From assembly GCA_049724395.1 (NCBI GenBank), contig JAUGWO010000148.1, forward strand, positions 1 to 64,000: a stretch of DNA of 64,000 nucleotides, read 5' to 3'. Positions 34,537 through 46,405 of the stretch are shown in pieces; the first letter of the stretch is position 1; every line of letters begins with the position of its first letter. Source of the DNA: Spongospora subterranea f. sp. subterranea. Its lineage: Eukaryota > Endomyxa: Phytomyxea > Phytomyxea > Plasmodiophorida. The notes under the pieces are model-generated. The model was given only the letters and a program-made list of their open reading frames with translations, did no database searches and was not told where the DNA came from. The position numbers and the translations under genes were made by a program.

Positions 34537-37094
34537 TGCTTATAAATATCACACTAATGGTGTCTAGGGGATATACGCAAGACGTGATTGATTTTGAACT
34601 GGCGCCGATGTGATATCCTCAGCAAATAATCAGGTCACAGCGGGTCAATGGACCTGTCACGCCAAGAGCGCCAAGGCTGATTCGGAAAGACCGTGGACTC
34701 CGTGGAATTCGCGAACTAGAATACGAGAATAATTGCAAATCTCATCGGAGTTGAGTGTTTGGGTTGTTCATCCAGTTGAGGAGTCTTAAATATGGTGGGT
34801 TTCACAACCTGTATAATGTCCTCAATGATGCAAAAGAGCTTCAGCAGCAAAAGCCATTTCTTCGCCATCCCCATTGTGTCTTTGACAATGCAATCGAGCT
34901 CTATGAATAACTAAGTTGTTGCCTTGATAGGAGCATTTTGTCTTCTCGGTATTCTGTTGGCCACGATCGCACGACACTCTTATATCGAGATGCCGACCTG
35001 ATGCGCGGTTAGCAACATTGATATCTAGCGCAATTTCAGAACCGGATATAGTGAAGTTGGGACGAATCCAGCCATGAGCATTTTCTTTAACCCGGTCGCA
35101 AACTTGGTGATTCAGGATCATAATTGACGAAAAAAATTAGATATGGCCAATGCTGAAACCCCCAATGTTGATGAGACATTGCCCGGAACAGTCCTCAGAC
35201 GTGGCTCTTGATTATTCTGGAAACGACAAGGAAAAGGCAGTTGTTGAGAAGCTTATACGGAGCGATCTGGAAATTGTCAAGGATGATTCAGAGTTTCGGT
35301 ACGACAACGCCGCAATTGGTTCAGATATTGGCTTTACTGCCGAATGCGTCCTTTGCAAAAGACAACCTGTCAACAAGAGATGACACTGTCTCGTACGTCA
35401 TTAACCGATCCTTGTCTCTGCCAGGCTGGTCGGCACCAATGGATATATTTCACCCGAATCGATCGAACATCTATGGTACTCATTCGCTTCCAACGTGATC
35501 AGTCTCGGGGAAAGTCCTTGATCCATTTAATTCCTGGAGCAATGCTGCAATCGACGTGATATCAGCCATTCTTTAGCAGATTTATTGAATTATGCCAATG
35601 TTATCGCTATAGACATGTGATCAGACGATCCAGAGCAAATTCGAGCTCGTAAAGGGATCTCAAGAGTATTCATGATTCGCTCAACACATATCAAGACGGT
35701 TTCGACAATGGTTTTTCACTCGGGGTTCGATCGATAGATTTCTCGTCATCCGATGAATACAGTTTGGCCAGTCAACTACAGGTTTGGCAAATAAATCTCA
35801 TCGCTTTTGCCATTTTGTCGATTTGGTCTTGTCGTGAAAGGACCGATGAGCTGTCGACAACCGTGGTAGTTCCCTGATTATGATCTGACTATGAGCTGGA
35901 ACAACATAGTGTCTATCCTTTTTCGCCGTGTTTTCCCATTTTGCGTCTGGGAGTAGGTTTTTGGTAAAAAAAAAACAGTTTTGCTGGGTTGACAATGATG
36001 ATGTGGCTCGTCAACGATTTGCGATTCCTGAATACAATGGAGTTTTGTCGTTCGTGACCTGAGGAATAAGACATGGAGGAACGAAAGGAGTTACACGTGT
36101 TCCCGTGTTTTGTTAACGGGCTCGCACCTCTATTTATTCAATAATTGAACTATTACTTACAATCAATACAGTTCACTTGATTACATCGATCATTTGATAC
36201 GTCCTCGCTTCACCGATCAGTTCGGCCTAACCTCACTATTCGTCGCTTGGTAGGGGCTGAATCTTAGCTGCCTGCAGCATAGTCGAGATGATGTTGCGAT
36301 TCATAGGCAAACTGCACAACCCAGGGCGAACTGGACGGCCCATTGTCTGCGCAACCAAATAGTTCACGACAAAAGCAAGCATCTTCCTAGACTGACGACT
36401 CCAGCAATGCACCAATTGCAGATTCAGCCTCAAGAACTCCTCCAGCCTGATTCCCCTTTTGAAGGAAAACTATTTCCTGACAATAGCGTCTTGACATCGT
36501 ATCGCTACTGTGCCACAATTGGAAGTAGTTTTTCTGACAGATGAACTCCATGAAGGCGACGAGATCTGGGTCGCAAGTTTTTTGCTTGGATAGGTCTGTA
36601 CAGCCGGCCAAATTCATATCATCTCCGATAATAAACCTTTTACTAGCTGACTACCAATTTCGCCTACAAAAGGCAACACGGTGACGGTTTGAAGCGATCG
36701 GATTTGTGAATCCAGCTGATCACAATTCACAACTAGTAAAGATGCCAATTGAGACTAACAAGGACATATTTCGACATTTTTTCTCCCAAAGCGCCATATC
36801 TGATTATCGCGAACAGCCGGTCGGTACCTCATGATCAAATACCGGCCCATGCTCTCATGATCAGCATACTGATATCCCCAATCCCTGTAAAGTTGAATTG
36901 GGCAGATTTAGTGTTGACATGATGATGTCTTTGCTGATCGGTATGGATGTCTGAAATCTGTTCTGTCTATGGCCGCGTCAACTCAATCATGAACTAGTGA
37001 TGATAATGGCGAGCCCAATATCGTTGATCCTGTCATTAGAAGTGTCAGAACCTGTTAAGGATTCCACCAACGATCATGATAATTCTAATGATTG
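34537..37094. other. 2.6-kb gene-poor region
   Basis: No gene is recognised. Open frames of 65-100 codons (35121-34822 minus, 35150-35383 plus, 36617-36387 and 36433-36236 minus) contain some Cys/His residues but no family pattern. They may be decayed transposon sequence. The 36.2-36.6 kb minus segment reads in two overlapping frames, consistent with decay. Confidence 0.4.
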
Positions 37095-39528
37095 ATGACC
37101 AGGGACATGAGCAGGGTACCCATTGGTGGTTTCATTAGTTCATCGTGGTTTATTTCCTTCAACGCATCTACCGTCACGTTCCTGTGAGTTTATCGCCATC
37201 AGATCATGACTGACATCCATTGTGACCTCCATTTCACAGCAATATGAGCCACAATCGTCTATCAGGGTTTCAAGATGGCTCTGCATTCGCACAATTCACA
37301 TCATTATCAAAATTGTATTTCAGCATCATCGGTCACAATTTCGTATTTCACATTTCTTCACAGGGATTTATCATATAATCAAATATCATCACTGCCATCT
37401 GGTGTATTTGACCGCCTGGAATCACTTCAAACTCTCTATCTTCAGAACAATAATATATCCCAGATCCCAACCTCCCTTTTTCGACACACCCGTCTTACCA
37501 CCTTGTCTGTAAATGGATATCGCCATGATTCTATAGCTTGCTAATTCACCTTCATTGCTCACTGACAGAGATCTATCGTCGAACCAAATTAATTCGTTGG
37601 ATGGACCTTCCTTTCGAGGTCTCGGTCCAACACTGAAATCTTTGTAGGCAATTCGCTCGAGACTTTGGGGATTGGTTAAAAAATAATGATTATCGTAGAG
37701 ATATCAGCCACAATAATCTGACATTCATCAACTCAACGCTTTTCGCCAATCTGACCCAGGTTGAACAATTGTAAGAGCCAATTGTAATAAACTGATGGCG
37801 ACCTGACCGTTATTAGGGATTTAACCAGCGACACGATCACCTATATTGCTCCTGACGCTTTCTCACATCTGACATCGCTCAAGCGATTGTATGTAATCAA
37901 CACCTGCATGTTAGTCAATGTGTAAACTGAATTACGATCAGGCAATTCCGTCAATCGAAGATATCATGGCTTCCTCCAGATCTGTTTGCCAATCTCACAC
38001 AGTACAACACCTCAATGTTAGTTATAACCTGTGTGAGGAATCCCTGATTCTGATATATATCGATCAGTTCATTTGATGATTGGCCTGAATTACAATGTGT
38101 CCCTCGTATGCCGCCTAATTGCATTATATGTAGACCAGGGATAATCACTCATATCTGCCCGTAGGTGTTATCACTTATTTCCTATTGTCGCTATTTTGAT
38201 CTGTTAGCATTGTTAGGTCAACGATGCCGAATCCCCCTAATCGCCCTGCCGATCGACGCCTGGTGACATATCTAAACCTGGCATTATCTGGTGGCAATCC
38301 CCCTAATACGACGAATGCTAGTGGCATAATAGAGGCGGTTCACACCCTTCTATCCACAGTATTACATATTCCTTATGATCAGATAAACCATAAGGTCATG
38401 ATATCGTCCCCTTCAACCAACCGTCCTACCTCGACCTCGATCAGCTCAACCGCACATACACCAGCCACAACTCGCACCATCACCAACCCAACCACTGCAG
38501 CCACCAATACCACCCTGTCCCCAACCACATCAGCTACCAACACCACGTTCCCCCCAAACACTGCAGCCCCCAACACCACTGCAGTCCCAGTCACCACCTC
38601 TGGCCCAACCACTTCAGTCCCAGTCACCACCTCTGGCCCAACCACTGGAGTCCCAGTCACCACCTCTGGCCCAACCACTCCAGGCCCAGTCACAACCTCT
38701 GGCCCAACCAGTCCTACTACCGCAGCTAGCACCATTACCCCCAGCACTACCATCCCTTCCACCAGACACCCTTTATCAATCACACTCCAATGGGCCATCT
38801 ATGCAGCCAACGCCACCCAACGTGTTCGTATTCAGTATATTTTATTGGGCGTATTTGCTTTGGGTGCAGATGTTCGCCAGCGGCTAGCCTCCATTACTGA
38901 GATTAGCCGAGTTGAAATCTACAAATATTGTGATGGTTCTGGTGGCGATAAGGTTGATATGAGATATGTGTGTCCCTGGACTCTGCCATCAAATATTAAT
39001 TATGGATTGATTACTCTCATGAATTTTACTGTCGCCAATGTCATGGTTGATCGATCAACATTCATCACCCAGATACAGGACGAGCTGGTTATCGAGTTAG
39101 ATATTGACCCATCAATTATGTCCATTCCAGGTATTGATCCCGACATCCCTAATAATCTTACGCAAGTCTCATCTGTGTTTTACTCGACGTCATCGCAACA
39201 GCTGAAAGGTCTTCGCACCAAGCTCAGAGCTCTATCCACATCCATTACCCATCCGGGTTGGCTAATGAGAACCCTCATCCCGGATTCAGTGCAAATCTTG
39301 AAATACTGTGCGTCGAACAGTTCACAACCAACAGACATCGATGGTTCTTGCTCAGAATCAACATCCGCTGCGGAATCCGGCAACATCAGCACCACATTAT
39401 GGATTATCGCTGCCGTAATCGTCATCGTAGTTGTGATCTTCTTAGGGTTAGTGGTCAGAGAGTGTTTTATTAAAGTGAGAGGACCAGAGATTCCCAATAC
39501 CACAAGAAAGCCTGGGAGGCGCGTATAG
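37095..39528 (+). CDS. LRR / Thr-rich mucin-like / single-TM surface protein
   Basis: Nine exons (37095-37183, 37240-37314, 37364-37504, 37569-37643, 37699-37770, 37817-37888, 37942-38016, 38068-38160, 38217-39528) join to 667 residues in one frame. Exons two to seven encode extracellular-type leucine-rich repeats (for example DLSYNQISSLPSGVFDRLES). Exon eight encodes a cysteine-bearing cap (LQCVPRMPPNCIICRPG). The last exon begins STMPNPPNRP, then a Thr/Pro/Ser tract at 38400-38760 with a repeated TTSGPTT unit suited to O-glycosylation. A globular region of about 210 residues with NxS/T sites follows. Last is one membrane helix (LWIIAAVIVIVVVIFLGLVV) with a short basic tail. This suggests a cell-surface recognition or adhesion protein. 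The exact start is uncertain because no clear signal peptide was found. Confidence 0.78.
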
Positions 39529-39649
39529 TCCGTTCACAAATTGTAAACCAGAGATATGATTGTCGGTGTAGACATGTAAACATTTCCTGCCGTGAAATAC
39601 GATTGTTCAATATACTGACACTGATCACTAACATTGATGTGATATATAT

Positions 39650-40691
39650 TTATTTGCCGAAGTAAAAGTGAAGAAATAAATATGATAGATTTATCCTGAA
39701 TAGGAGCGCGAGTATATATAAAGGGATGGCGATGAAGAGCGGGTACAAAAAGCACTGCGTGTTTTGTAAAAACGGTAATGCTGATAGGAATTCAGATCGG
39801 TCATTGAGGGAGAAAGCGATGGACATACCGTTATAACCAAGAAACGAGACATAATGATAATATGCAAAGGCCAACAGATAGAGGGAGTCGGCAGCTATTG
39901 TCGCAGAGAATGTCTTCAGCAGCAGGAATGGACTCAGATAGAATTGTAAAACGTAGAGGAGAATATATACGGGAAAAAATGCATTGCAATGGACGTCGAA
40001 TGCGTACAACCACTCAACTATCAGACAATTGGGAAGATATGAGAGAGTAGCAACATATTCAGATATCAAAATCATTACCTGATTGACTCACAGTTAATAC
40101 TCTATGAACTTTCATATAATTATTGGCAATGTACCACCCGGCAGTAGCTATTACTGTGCCAATCCCAACAAAATCAAAAAACACGGCGCTTAAGACTAAC
40201 CGACAAAAATGCCATGACGATACGAACCTGAGAGTATGTAAAACGAAGAAAGTGGCAAAATGAATTACGGCACTGTACGTACCCAAAAGCAATGGAGAAG
40301 GATATTGCAGAAATGGACATGAAATACAGAACAATGACAACAAAGGCAGGGTCATCCCTAGCCCACTGATTTTTGATTTCTGAGATATATAATGCCATTA
40401 GAATATTACAACGGATTATTGAATATTAATCTGACGTTTTCTCAATTTTGTACTCTTATACCTAAACAGGGCATGATCATCAGACCAAACAACTAGAACA
40501 AGTAATAAATGGATAGCGTACACAGAACTTGGATTCCTGCAAAGGCTGACCATTTGACTACAAGCATATTGGAAATCCATTTGATCATAGCTCAGTACTC
40601 TCTGTATGAATAAACATGGCGTTAAAAAACAAGAGAGGGTTGGCATATGAGTAAACCTGCCTGAAAATATTCCGGTGCAAGTGGAAAGCAT
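39650..40691 (-). CDS. UNC50: UNC50-like Golgi membrane protein
   Basis: UNC50/Gmh1 proteins are multi-pass membrane proteins of the Golgi that promote trafficking of receptors and Arf-GEF recruitment. Exons 40691-40657, 40599-40522, 40461-40436 and 40379 onward splice to the conserved sequence YDQMDFQYACSQMVSLC...KQIKNQWARDDPAFVV. Downstream segments FFDFVGIGTVIATAGWYIAN, VEWLYAFDVHCNAFFPVYIL and YYHYVSFLGYN joined to ALPFLQNTQ match the family in order. The protein ends in LHFYFGK. Five hydrophobic segments are visible. The third exon is only 26 nt and its intron starts with the weak donor GTCAGA. The N terminus is shorter than in animals. Confidence 0.92.
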
Positions 40692-42366
40692 GGATCGAGA
40701 TTTGCTTAGCGAAAATCTACGAGAATCTAAGAGGGAACAAACCGACTCAGAAAAAAAATGTCATGACAACGTGATCAATTCGACACCTGTTGGCGATAAA
40801 ATCTCCAAACTGGAACGGGGTTGATTAGTTAGAAGTCCCCCTTCTAGCGCATCAATCATTCTGTTATGAGCGGGTTTCAAATTTTCCAACCAGGTTCGAG
40901 GCACTTAACCTATATTTACAGGTTGTGTTTGTAAATCAGGTCCCGCCGCCCCCTGTCGTTACCGCGGTGCAATGTACATTTAACTGTACTGTGTAGCGTA
41001 ATGATGGCGCACACCAGAAGCAGTGAGGAGTTGGAATCTCTCGAAATCGACGGTGCATGTGTATCGTTTCAGCTGGCATTTGAATACACAAAGTGGACAC
41101 GATCAATGCTCTGATGGCGACATATTGTTTTCCGGGCGGGAATATCTATATGGCAAGAACTGTATGCCCACATTCTGTTTGTAGGGCAAAAGAATGTTCG
41201 ATTGGTCGGTTCGCGCAAATCGCATCGATTTGTAATCCGACGTAACACGTATGCTTCAAACGATAATGCTGGCATCATGCATGGCAGCAGCTCATATCTT
41301 TTAAATGAAATTCATTTTTTGTCCAAAGAATCAATTTCGAAATAGAGCCGAGTGTAAGTTTAACTACTGGATCGACATTATGCTGTCCAGAAGTTTGACC
41401 CCAACCTGATTTTCCTAGACTCCAAACGCGCAGGTTTTGAACTGGGATACAACATCTGGACAGCATAGTTACGATCACACGATTGATTACAAAGAACATT
41501 GCTGGCACAAATCAGACCCTGGTGTATATTACACGTTTTTCAATCAAACCTCCGCTAATAGGTCAGATTTCAGCTCTTCCATTGTTGTTCTGTGGCCACA
41601 AGATAAACGAACTGCTCAGGTTTTTTGGGAAAGGAAGACAACACTGATATTGTGGTTCGTGCGGACAGTACTTCAGCTGCACCAAGCCTCTTGTCATCAT
41701 CATGATTATGCTGAGTTTGCTGAGCTTTACATCTGAGGACAATGCGATTTCACAGATTACAGATTTGCACAAGCTACGCAATCCATTGCCGGTAACCGTT
41801 GGACGGATATAGACGTTGATCATTGGCGTCTGATAAATTGTAAATGATAATCGTTATGCACATATTGAAGGCTTCCGAAAATACAACCACATCGCCTCCC
41901 CTCTATCTCCTCCTTTTCAAACACGATAAAGGAAACCGTTTGTCCACGACGGGGGGATCAGCTTCGATTGAAGTTAAGTGTTCCGTTGTCGAGTCAGTTT
42001 ATTGAAGACTTTGGAATGAATGAGGAGTTCAGTTAACGGGAATCCTCATTTGGACAAACACCGTTGATTATTTCAATGATATCAGATGCACCATCAAGTC
42101 AATAATATGCATGGGCCGTGCAGATAAATTCGAACAGGCCTCATCATAGAGTTCAATCGTTGAGCCTTGAAATATTCATTCATGATCAAATCACAAACTA
42201 CAAAAAATACGGTCATTGTTTGCTCGTTGCTTTCGAATAGCATTGCTTTCGAATAGCATTGCTTTCACAATCAACGCGGCCTGATGTAATGGCGCTCAGT
42301 GCTTATTTCTTCTTGACATTGTTTTCAATTGGGTATTCTGGTGAATAAATAATCCGTTGATTGATT
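40692..42366. other. 1.7-kb region with decayed sequence
   Basis: No gene is recognised. The segments at 41069-41830 hold short frames on both strands, and words such as CATTATGCTGTCCAGA and its complement recur around 41380-41465, suggesting small fold-back structure. Likely old transposon debris. Confidence 0.4.
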
Positions 42367-43465
42367 GACCCGAGTGCATCTCCACATCATCGGTATTTCC
42401 GCTATGGGATCATCCAAAATACCGTTTCCACCATGGTCGTCATTTCATGACGATGCTGTCTGTCGATTTCGCTGATATCATTTTTGGAAATTGGGCATAT
42501 AATGATACCCAGCGTCATTGATCAGAAGGTCAGCAACGCGCTCCGTTGTTACGGCTTGCACATCGGAAGTGAAGTTGGCCGACTAGTTTTTCCAAATATA
42601 GCATCTCTGCCTGGGGCAAAACGGACTGCCACAAGCAGCATCAACTCGATTCCGAACGCGAATTGGTCTGATATTCATATACATCGATATGTTTCCGAAC
42701 GTCAAAATTGATTTCGGGCTGGCTAAGGCTGGCCAATTTTTAAGGTACGTTCGTTCTCAACGATCACGAAAGCAGAGACGTCGAAGAAGCTACTTGGCAA
42801 AAGGAAACTGCCAGGCGCCATTGGTCGACCACGCGGAAGCAAAAACAAGATTCCCAGATTGGGAAACAAAATTGATTCTCAGGTATTTTGGCATCTGGTG
42901 GTCCTTCAAAACCGCTGACGTAGATGTCACGAACACGTGTGCTCTTGACACGTGTTTGATGATTCGTTATTTTTCAAGAGTTTCGATTCATCACTATTCC
43001 GACCTCGTCTAAGTTGTTGCACGAGTGCCTTGATCTGTTAGACAAGGCTGAGTACAAGCGATCCCGTTACGGTGGATGACAGAGGCGATGGGAAACAGAC
43101 CAGAATGGTCTGTTGACCAGACGTGTGATGTCGTTGACGTAATTGGTCGTTATCAGACCAATTCGCGTTCGAAATTGAGTTTGATGCTGCTTGTAGCAGT
43201 CCGTTTTGCCCCAGGCAGAGATGCTATCTTTGAAAAAACCAGTCGATCAACTTCACTTCGGATGTGCAGGCCGTAACAACGGAGCGCGTTGCGGACCTTC
43301 TGATCAATGACGCAGGGTATGATTGTAATGCCCAATTTCCAAATAATGATATCAGCGAAGTCGACAGACCATTTCGTCATGGCTTACAGAAAACCCATGG
43401 TGGAAACGACATTTTGAATGATCCCATAGCGGAAATACCGATGATGTGGAGATGCAACGGGCACA
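42367..43465. mobile_element. Element with 308-bp inverted arms
   Basis: The left arm, 42367-42674, is the imperfect reverse complement (a rough estimate is 85-90 percent) of the right arm, 43151-43465. Landmarks are CTCCACATCATCGGTATTTC against its complement near 43440, and GACCAATTCGCGTTCGAAAT near 43160. A 476-bp centre separates them. The plus-strand open frame of the right arm is mirrored in the left. This could be a fold-back transposon or two copies of one element inserted head to head. Confidence 0.75.
42689..43012 (+). pseudogene. Transposon-derived fragment with a Cys-nucleophile-like motif
   Basis: A 107-codon frame lies mainly in the centre of the inverted-arm element. It begins basic (RSQRSRKQRRRRSYL), then reads WWSFKTADVDVTNTCALDT. 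The NTCxLDT pattern resembles the catalytic cysteine region of papain-fold (USP/OTU-like) modules found in some transposon proteins. The frame closes soon after, so any gene continues by splicing or is broken. Assignment is inferential. Confidence 0.4.
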
Positions 43466-43737
43466 ACACACGTCGATCGTTCAATGTGGAAACTGCATTT
43501 GCATTACTCCGAGTTGAGAACGTCTGTCCAAGCCTGACGAGTCTTGCGAACATTGATAGGTGGATCTGGTTCGGGGATGTCGAATATTCGTTATTTGCCG
43601 TGATCATATACAACGGGTTTCATTTCACAGAGTTGATACTACCTCAGGGCGGTGGCCTGTATTACGACGGCACGAAGTGTCCATGCCTGCGCTGGGTAAA
43701 CATCTCCATTTCCTTCTGGTTACAGAGTTGCACATAG
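43264..43737 (+). pseudogene. Transposon-derived fragment with a His-motif and WRC segment
   Basis: A 157-codon frame that starts inside the right inverted arm and extends beyond it. It contains PMMWRCNGHNTRRSF near 43438 and EYSLFAVIIYNGFHFTELIL followed by GGGLYYDG near 43590-43665. The HF ... YYDG pattern is typical of the histidine end of USP/OTU-like protease modules in eukaryotic transposons. It would complement the NTCALDT motif 600 bp upstream. Whether the two are joined by an intron or separated by decay cannot be told here. Confidence 0.45.
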
Positions 43738-44462
43738 TCTCTACAAAAATACCATACTTATGTCATTTGTCATACCTTGTTGCAGCATATTGTTGATATC
43801 GGTTTAGGGTCAACGTAGCCTGCATGGACGCAAGCAGTACTGACGGCAGCAGCAGCAGCCATGCGATATTGACAATTGTAGAGAAAACGACGGAGCGTCC
43901 CCCGAAGAAACCGTCGCTGAAGAAGCCGCAATTAGGGTTATCGGTGCATATTATCAATGAAAGGCAAAAAGCCTCAATGCAAGAGTTGCAGCGATTATTT
44001 TGAAAGAGGGGAGAGCCGCCGTTTTGAACAGCTGTGTTCTTCAAGAGTTTTGAATACAAACAGCAAATTTCCAGATTTTTTGCTCTCTTTCAATGTAATC
44101 TTTGCAAATTGGCTATTTGAATTTCAACAAGATATCAGATAGAGTTCACCCGATATCTTTGAGGTCATAACATAAAAAAAACGCAGCATCAATGTGGTTT
44201 GTAATTCCTCCAAATTTGTTGATTCATGCCGTCAGGAACGACGAGGTCGCGACGAGGTTTTACCTTCATTCTTGGATGGAAGACAATGAAGACACCCTTT
44301 TTAGTACTTTGGCCCCCCGAAGCAATCCAACCCGTCTTGGTTGTTTTATGAAACGATTCACTCTAACATAAGTCGTATTCGGTGATTTGAGTGTGATTTG
44401 TAAACACCATTGACTGGTGGACTGAAGTCCATACAGTACCACCCCTGTTGTCGGGCGGATTC
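43738..44462. other. Gene-free stretch
   Basis: Short frames only. A CAG/GCAGCA-rich patch lies near 43840-43860. Nothing else is recognisable. Confidence 0.5.
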
Positions 44463-44541
44463 AATATTGATCCAAATTGATCCAATATTGATCCAATTTG
44501 ATCCAATATTGATCCAAATTGATCCAATATTGATCCAACAC
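44463..44541. repeat. Short tandem repeat of TTGATCCAATA/AATTGATCC units
   Basis: Seven or more 11-12-bp units built on TTGATCCAA with alternating TA/TT/AA ends. Frames through it encode a periodic Ile/Asn/Gly or Ile/Asp/Pro peptide, which I do not treat as coding. Confidence 0.9.
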
Positions 44542-44570
44542 TGTGCGCAGTCACTCACAGATACATTGAC

Positions 44571-44948
44571 GTGTTCCTACAGTGTACCGGCTGTGCTCCT
44601 GCCATCTGGAGCGATACGAGAATTGACCCCTCATTCCTGCAATCTCGTAATGAACTTCCAGTTCATGATCAACGAGTCGATGCCATTCAGGAGGTTTCAA
44701 CATTCGTCCCGTCAAAACTTCATATTTCGTGTACCTATCCAGTAGATGCGCTCGCTGATCGATGCCATCGCTATTCGGGATCGTGCACAACCAGCACTCA
44801 TGGTCTGAAAGAAGCATCACGCATCATCACGCGACGATATCTAGACGTACCGATTACGTGCATGACCCGAAGCGCATGTCTTAACAGGGTTCACTATATA
44901 CGGACGGGAGGGTCATCGTCTGACCAGTTTCGAACGATTGAGACCCTG
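44571..44948 (+). other. Open frame of unknown nature beside the perfect inverted repeat
   Basis: A frame open from 44571 through the left repeat arm to 45065 (164 codons). It has scattered Cys and His and no family match. On the opposite strand a frame with HECWLCTIPN (44820-44551) also stays open. Possibly transposon-derived. Confidence 0.25.
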
Positions 44949-45271
44949 GAGATGGCTTTAACGTCAGATCGGATGAATTTCTTTCTGGGCTACATTCCCC
45001 CAGTTTTCGAAGGAACGGTCAAACACAATATTGGGCTGTGGGGACACCCGTTGACGTGCATTTGATCTTCGTGTTTTTCGATTACGCACTGGTTCTATTT
45101 TTCCCTCTACATATCAGTATCCATACTAACAAACCTCACATCTACTTTTGTTAAATTCACGCACGTCAACGGGTGTCCCCACAGCCCAATATTGTGTTTG
45201 ACCGTTCCTTCGAAAACTGGGGGAATGTAGCCCAGAAAGAAATTCATCCGATCTGACGTTAAAGCCATCTC
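44949..45271. repeat. Perfect 111-bp inverted repeat with a 101-bp spacer
   Basis: 44949-45059 and 45161-45271 are exact reverse complements over 111 bp (begins GAGATGGCTTTAACGTCAGA). The unit stays open in frame in both orientations (MALTSDRMNFFLGYIPPVFE). Perfect identity means a recent duplication, gene conversion between arms, or a foldback assembly artefact. Confidence 0.9.
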
Positions 45272-46405
45272 TGGGCAGTGCGACACAACTATCTGAGGCC
45301 GATTTATCGGTTTACAACGCATAAATAAATTGAATTTGCCCATTGTTGAAAAAAAAAGATGCCCAACATTGCGAGAACGTCCAGGGATGAGAGTCGAACG
45401 CCCAGATGTTCGACTCCCCGGCCCTTTTTTACATGCTCAAACGCTCTCATATCGATCCCTTTATCGACGCTACGTTTCGGCTGGTCCCTAAACCTTTCAA
45501 ACAGCTTCTCACAAGTTTTGTTCCCAGTACAAACTTCGATCTTTAGTCAGGTACAACTGGAGGAAGAACGATTGCCGAGGAGTACAGCCTGCAAATGCAG
45601 CGGGAAATTACTGAAATCACGAGATTCCAGATCCAGGATACGAAGATTGCTTTCAAGAATTTTAAATACAAATTTACATGATTGTTTTGAAATCTGCAAA
45701 ATATTGTACACACGACGATACTATTGGATAAAAGGGGTGATTCTGGCTCTTGATTTCAGCAATATTCCGCTGAATTGCCAGGCTGTACTCGTCAACAATC
45801 GTTCTTCCTTTAATTGTACCTGACTGAAGACCGTTAGGTGTCGTCGAAACCTTTACTGGGCAAACAACTTGTATCTAGAAAATTCGTGGTCAAAGGGGAC
45901 TCTGAATCTCTCTCAAAGCGCTACCTATACGGACTCTTAACAATAAATACCACTGGATCGACTTCTTGCGGAGTTATTATTATATTTGCATAAAAAGATG
46001 TCGCAAGCGATAGCGGCTATCATCGCGACACCCCCTAAGCGCAAAGCGGGCGAGAGCCAAGACAAAAGAAAGACCAAGGCATTAAAACGTGAATAATAAC
46101 TCCGCATAAGTCGATCACTTGGACCTCAGACTCTACTTTTTGGGTACCCAATAAGTCGACGCCCTAAAAGTCGACTCCGCGCACTTGGACCAGACCCTTA
46201 CCTGCTACTCCTGTTCTCCCTTATTCATGCCGTATAGTGGTGTTGTGCACTAGCGCTGTACCGACTACCGCATAGGTACTCTGTTCAGTCTCTGATAAAG
46301 TACCTCCATTGCCTAAAGCCACACCAGCCCGGATTCTCTGATCTCATTGAATCGGTTCGTTGATGTTGCCAGATCGATAAGCTGTGTTGGTCACTTTTAT
46401 CCCAA
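45272..46405. other. 1.1-kb region upstream of the DHHC gene
   Basis: A frame at 45359-45823 (plus) opens without a motif. The small TIR element at 45955-46116 lies here. The sequence near 46150-46260 repeats the word AGTCGAC. No first exon for the DHHC gene could be identified with confidence. Confidence 0.4.
45955..46116. mobile_element. Small element with ~25-bp terminal inverted repeats
   Basis: GATCGACTTCTTGCGGAGTT at the left end and AACTCCGCATAAGTCGATC at the right end are near-perfect reverse complements, extending into AATAATA on each side. The 110-bp interior has no open frame. Fits a tiny MITE. Confidence 0.55.

Noticed and set aside
38379-38798. 139-codon Val/Gly-rich minus-strand frame
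   Set aside because: Antisense of the Thr/Pro-rich tract; an artefact of its repetitive ACC/CCA codons.
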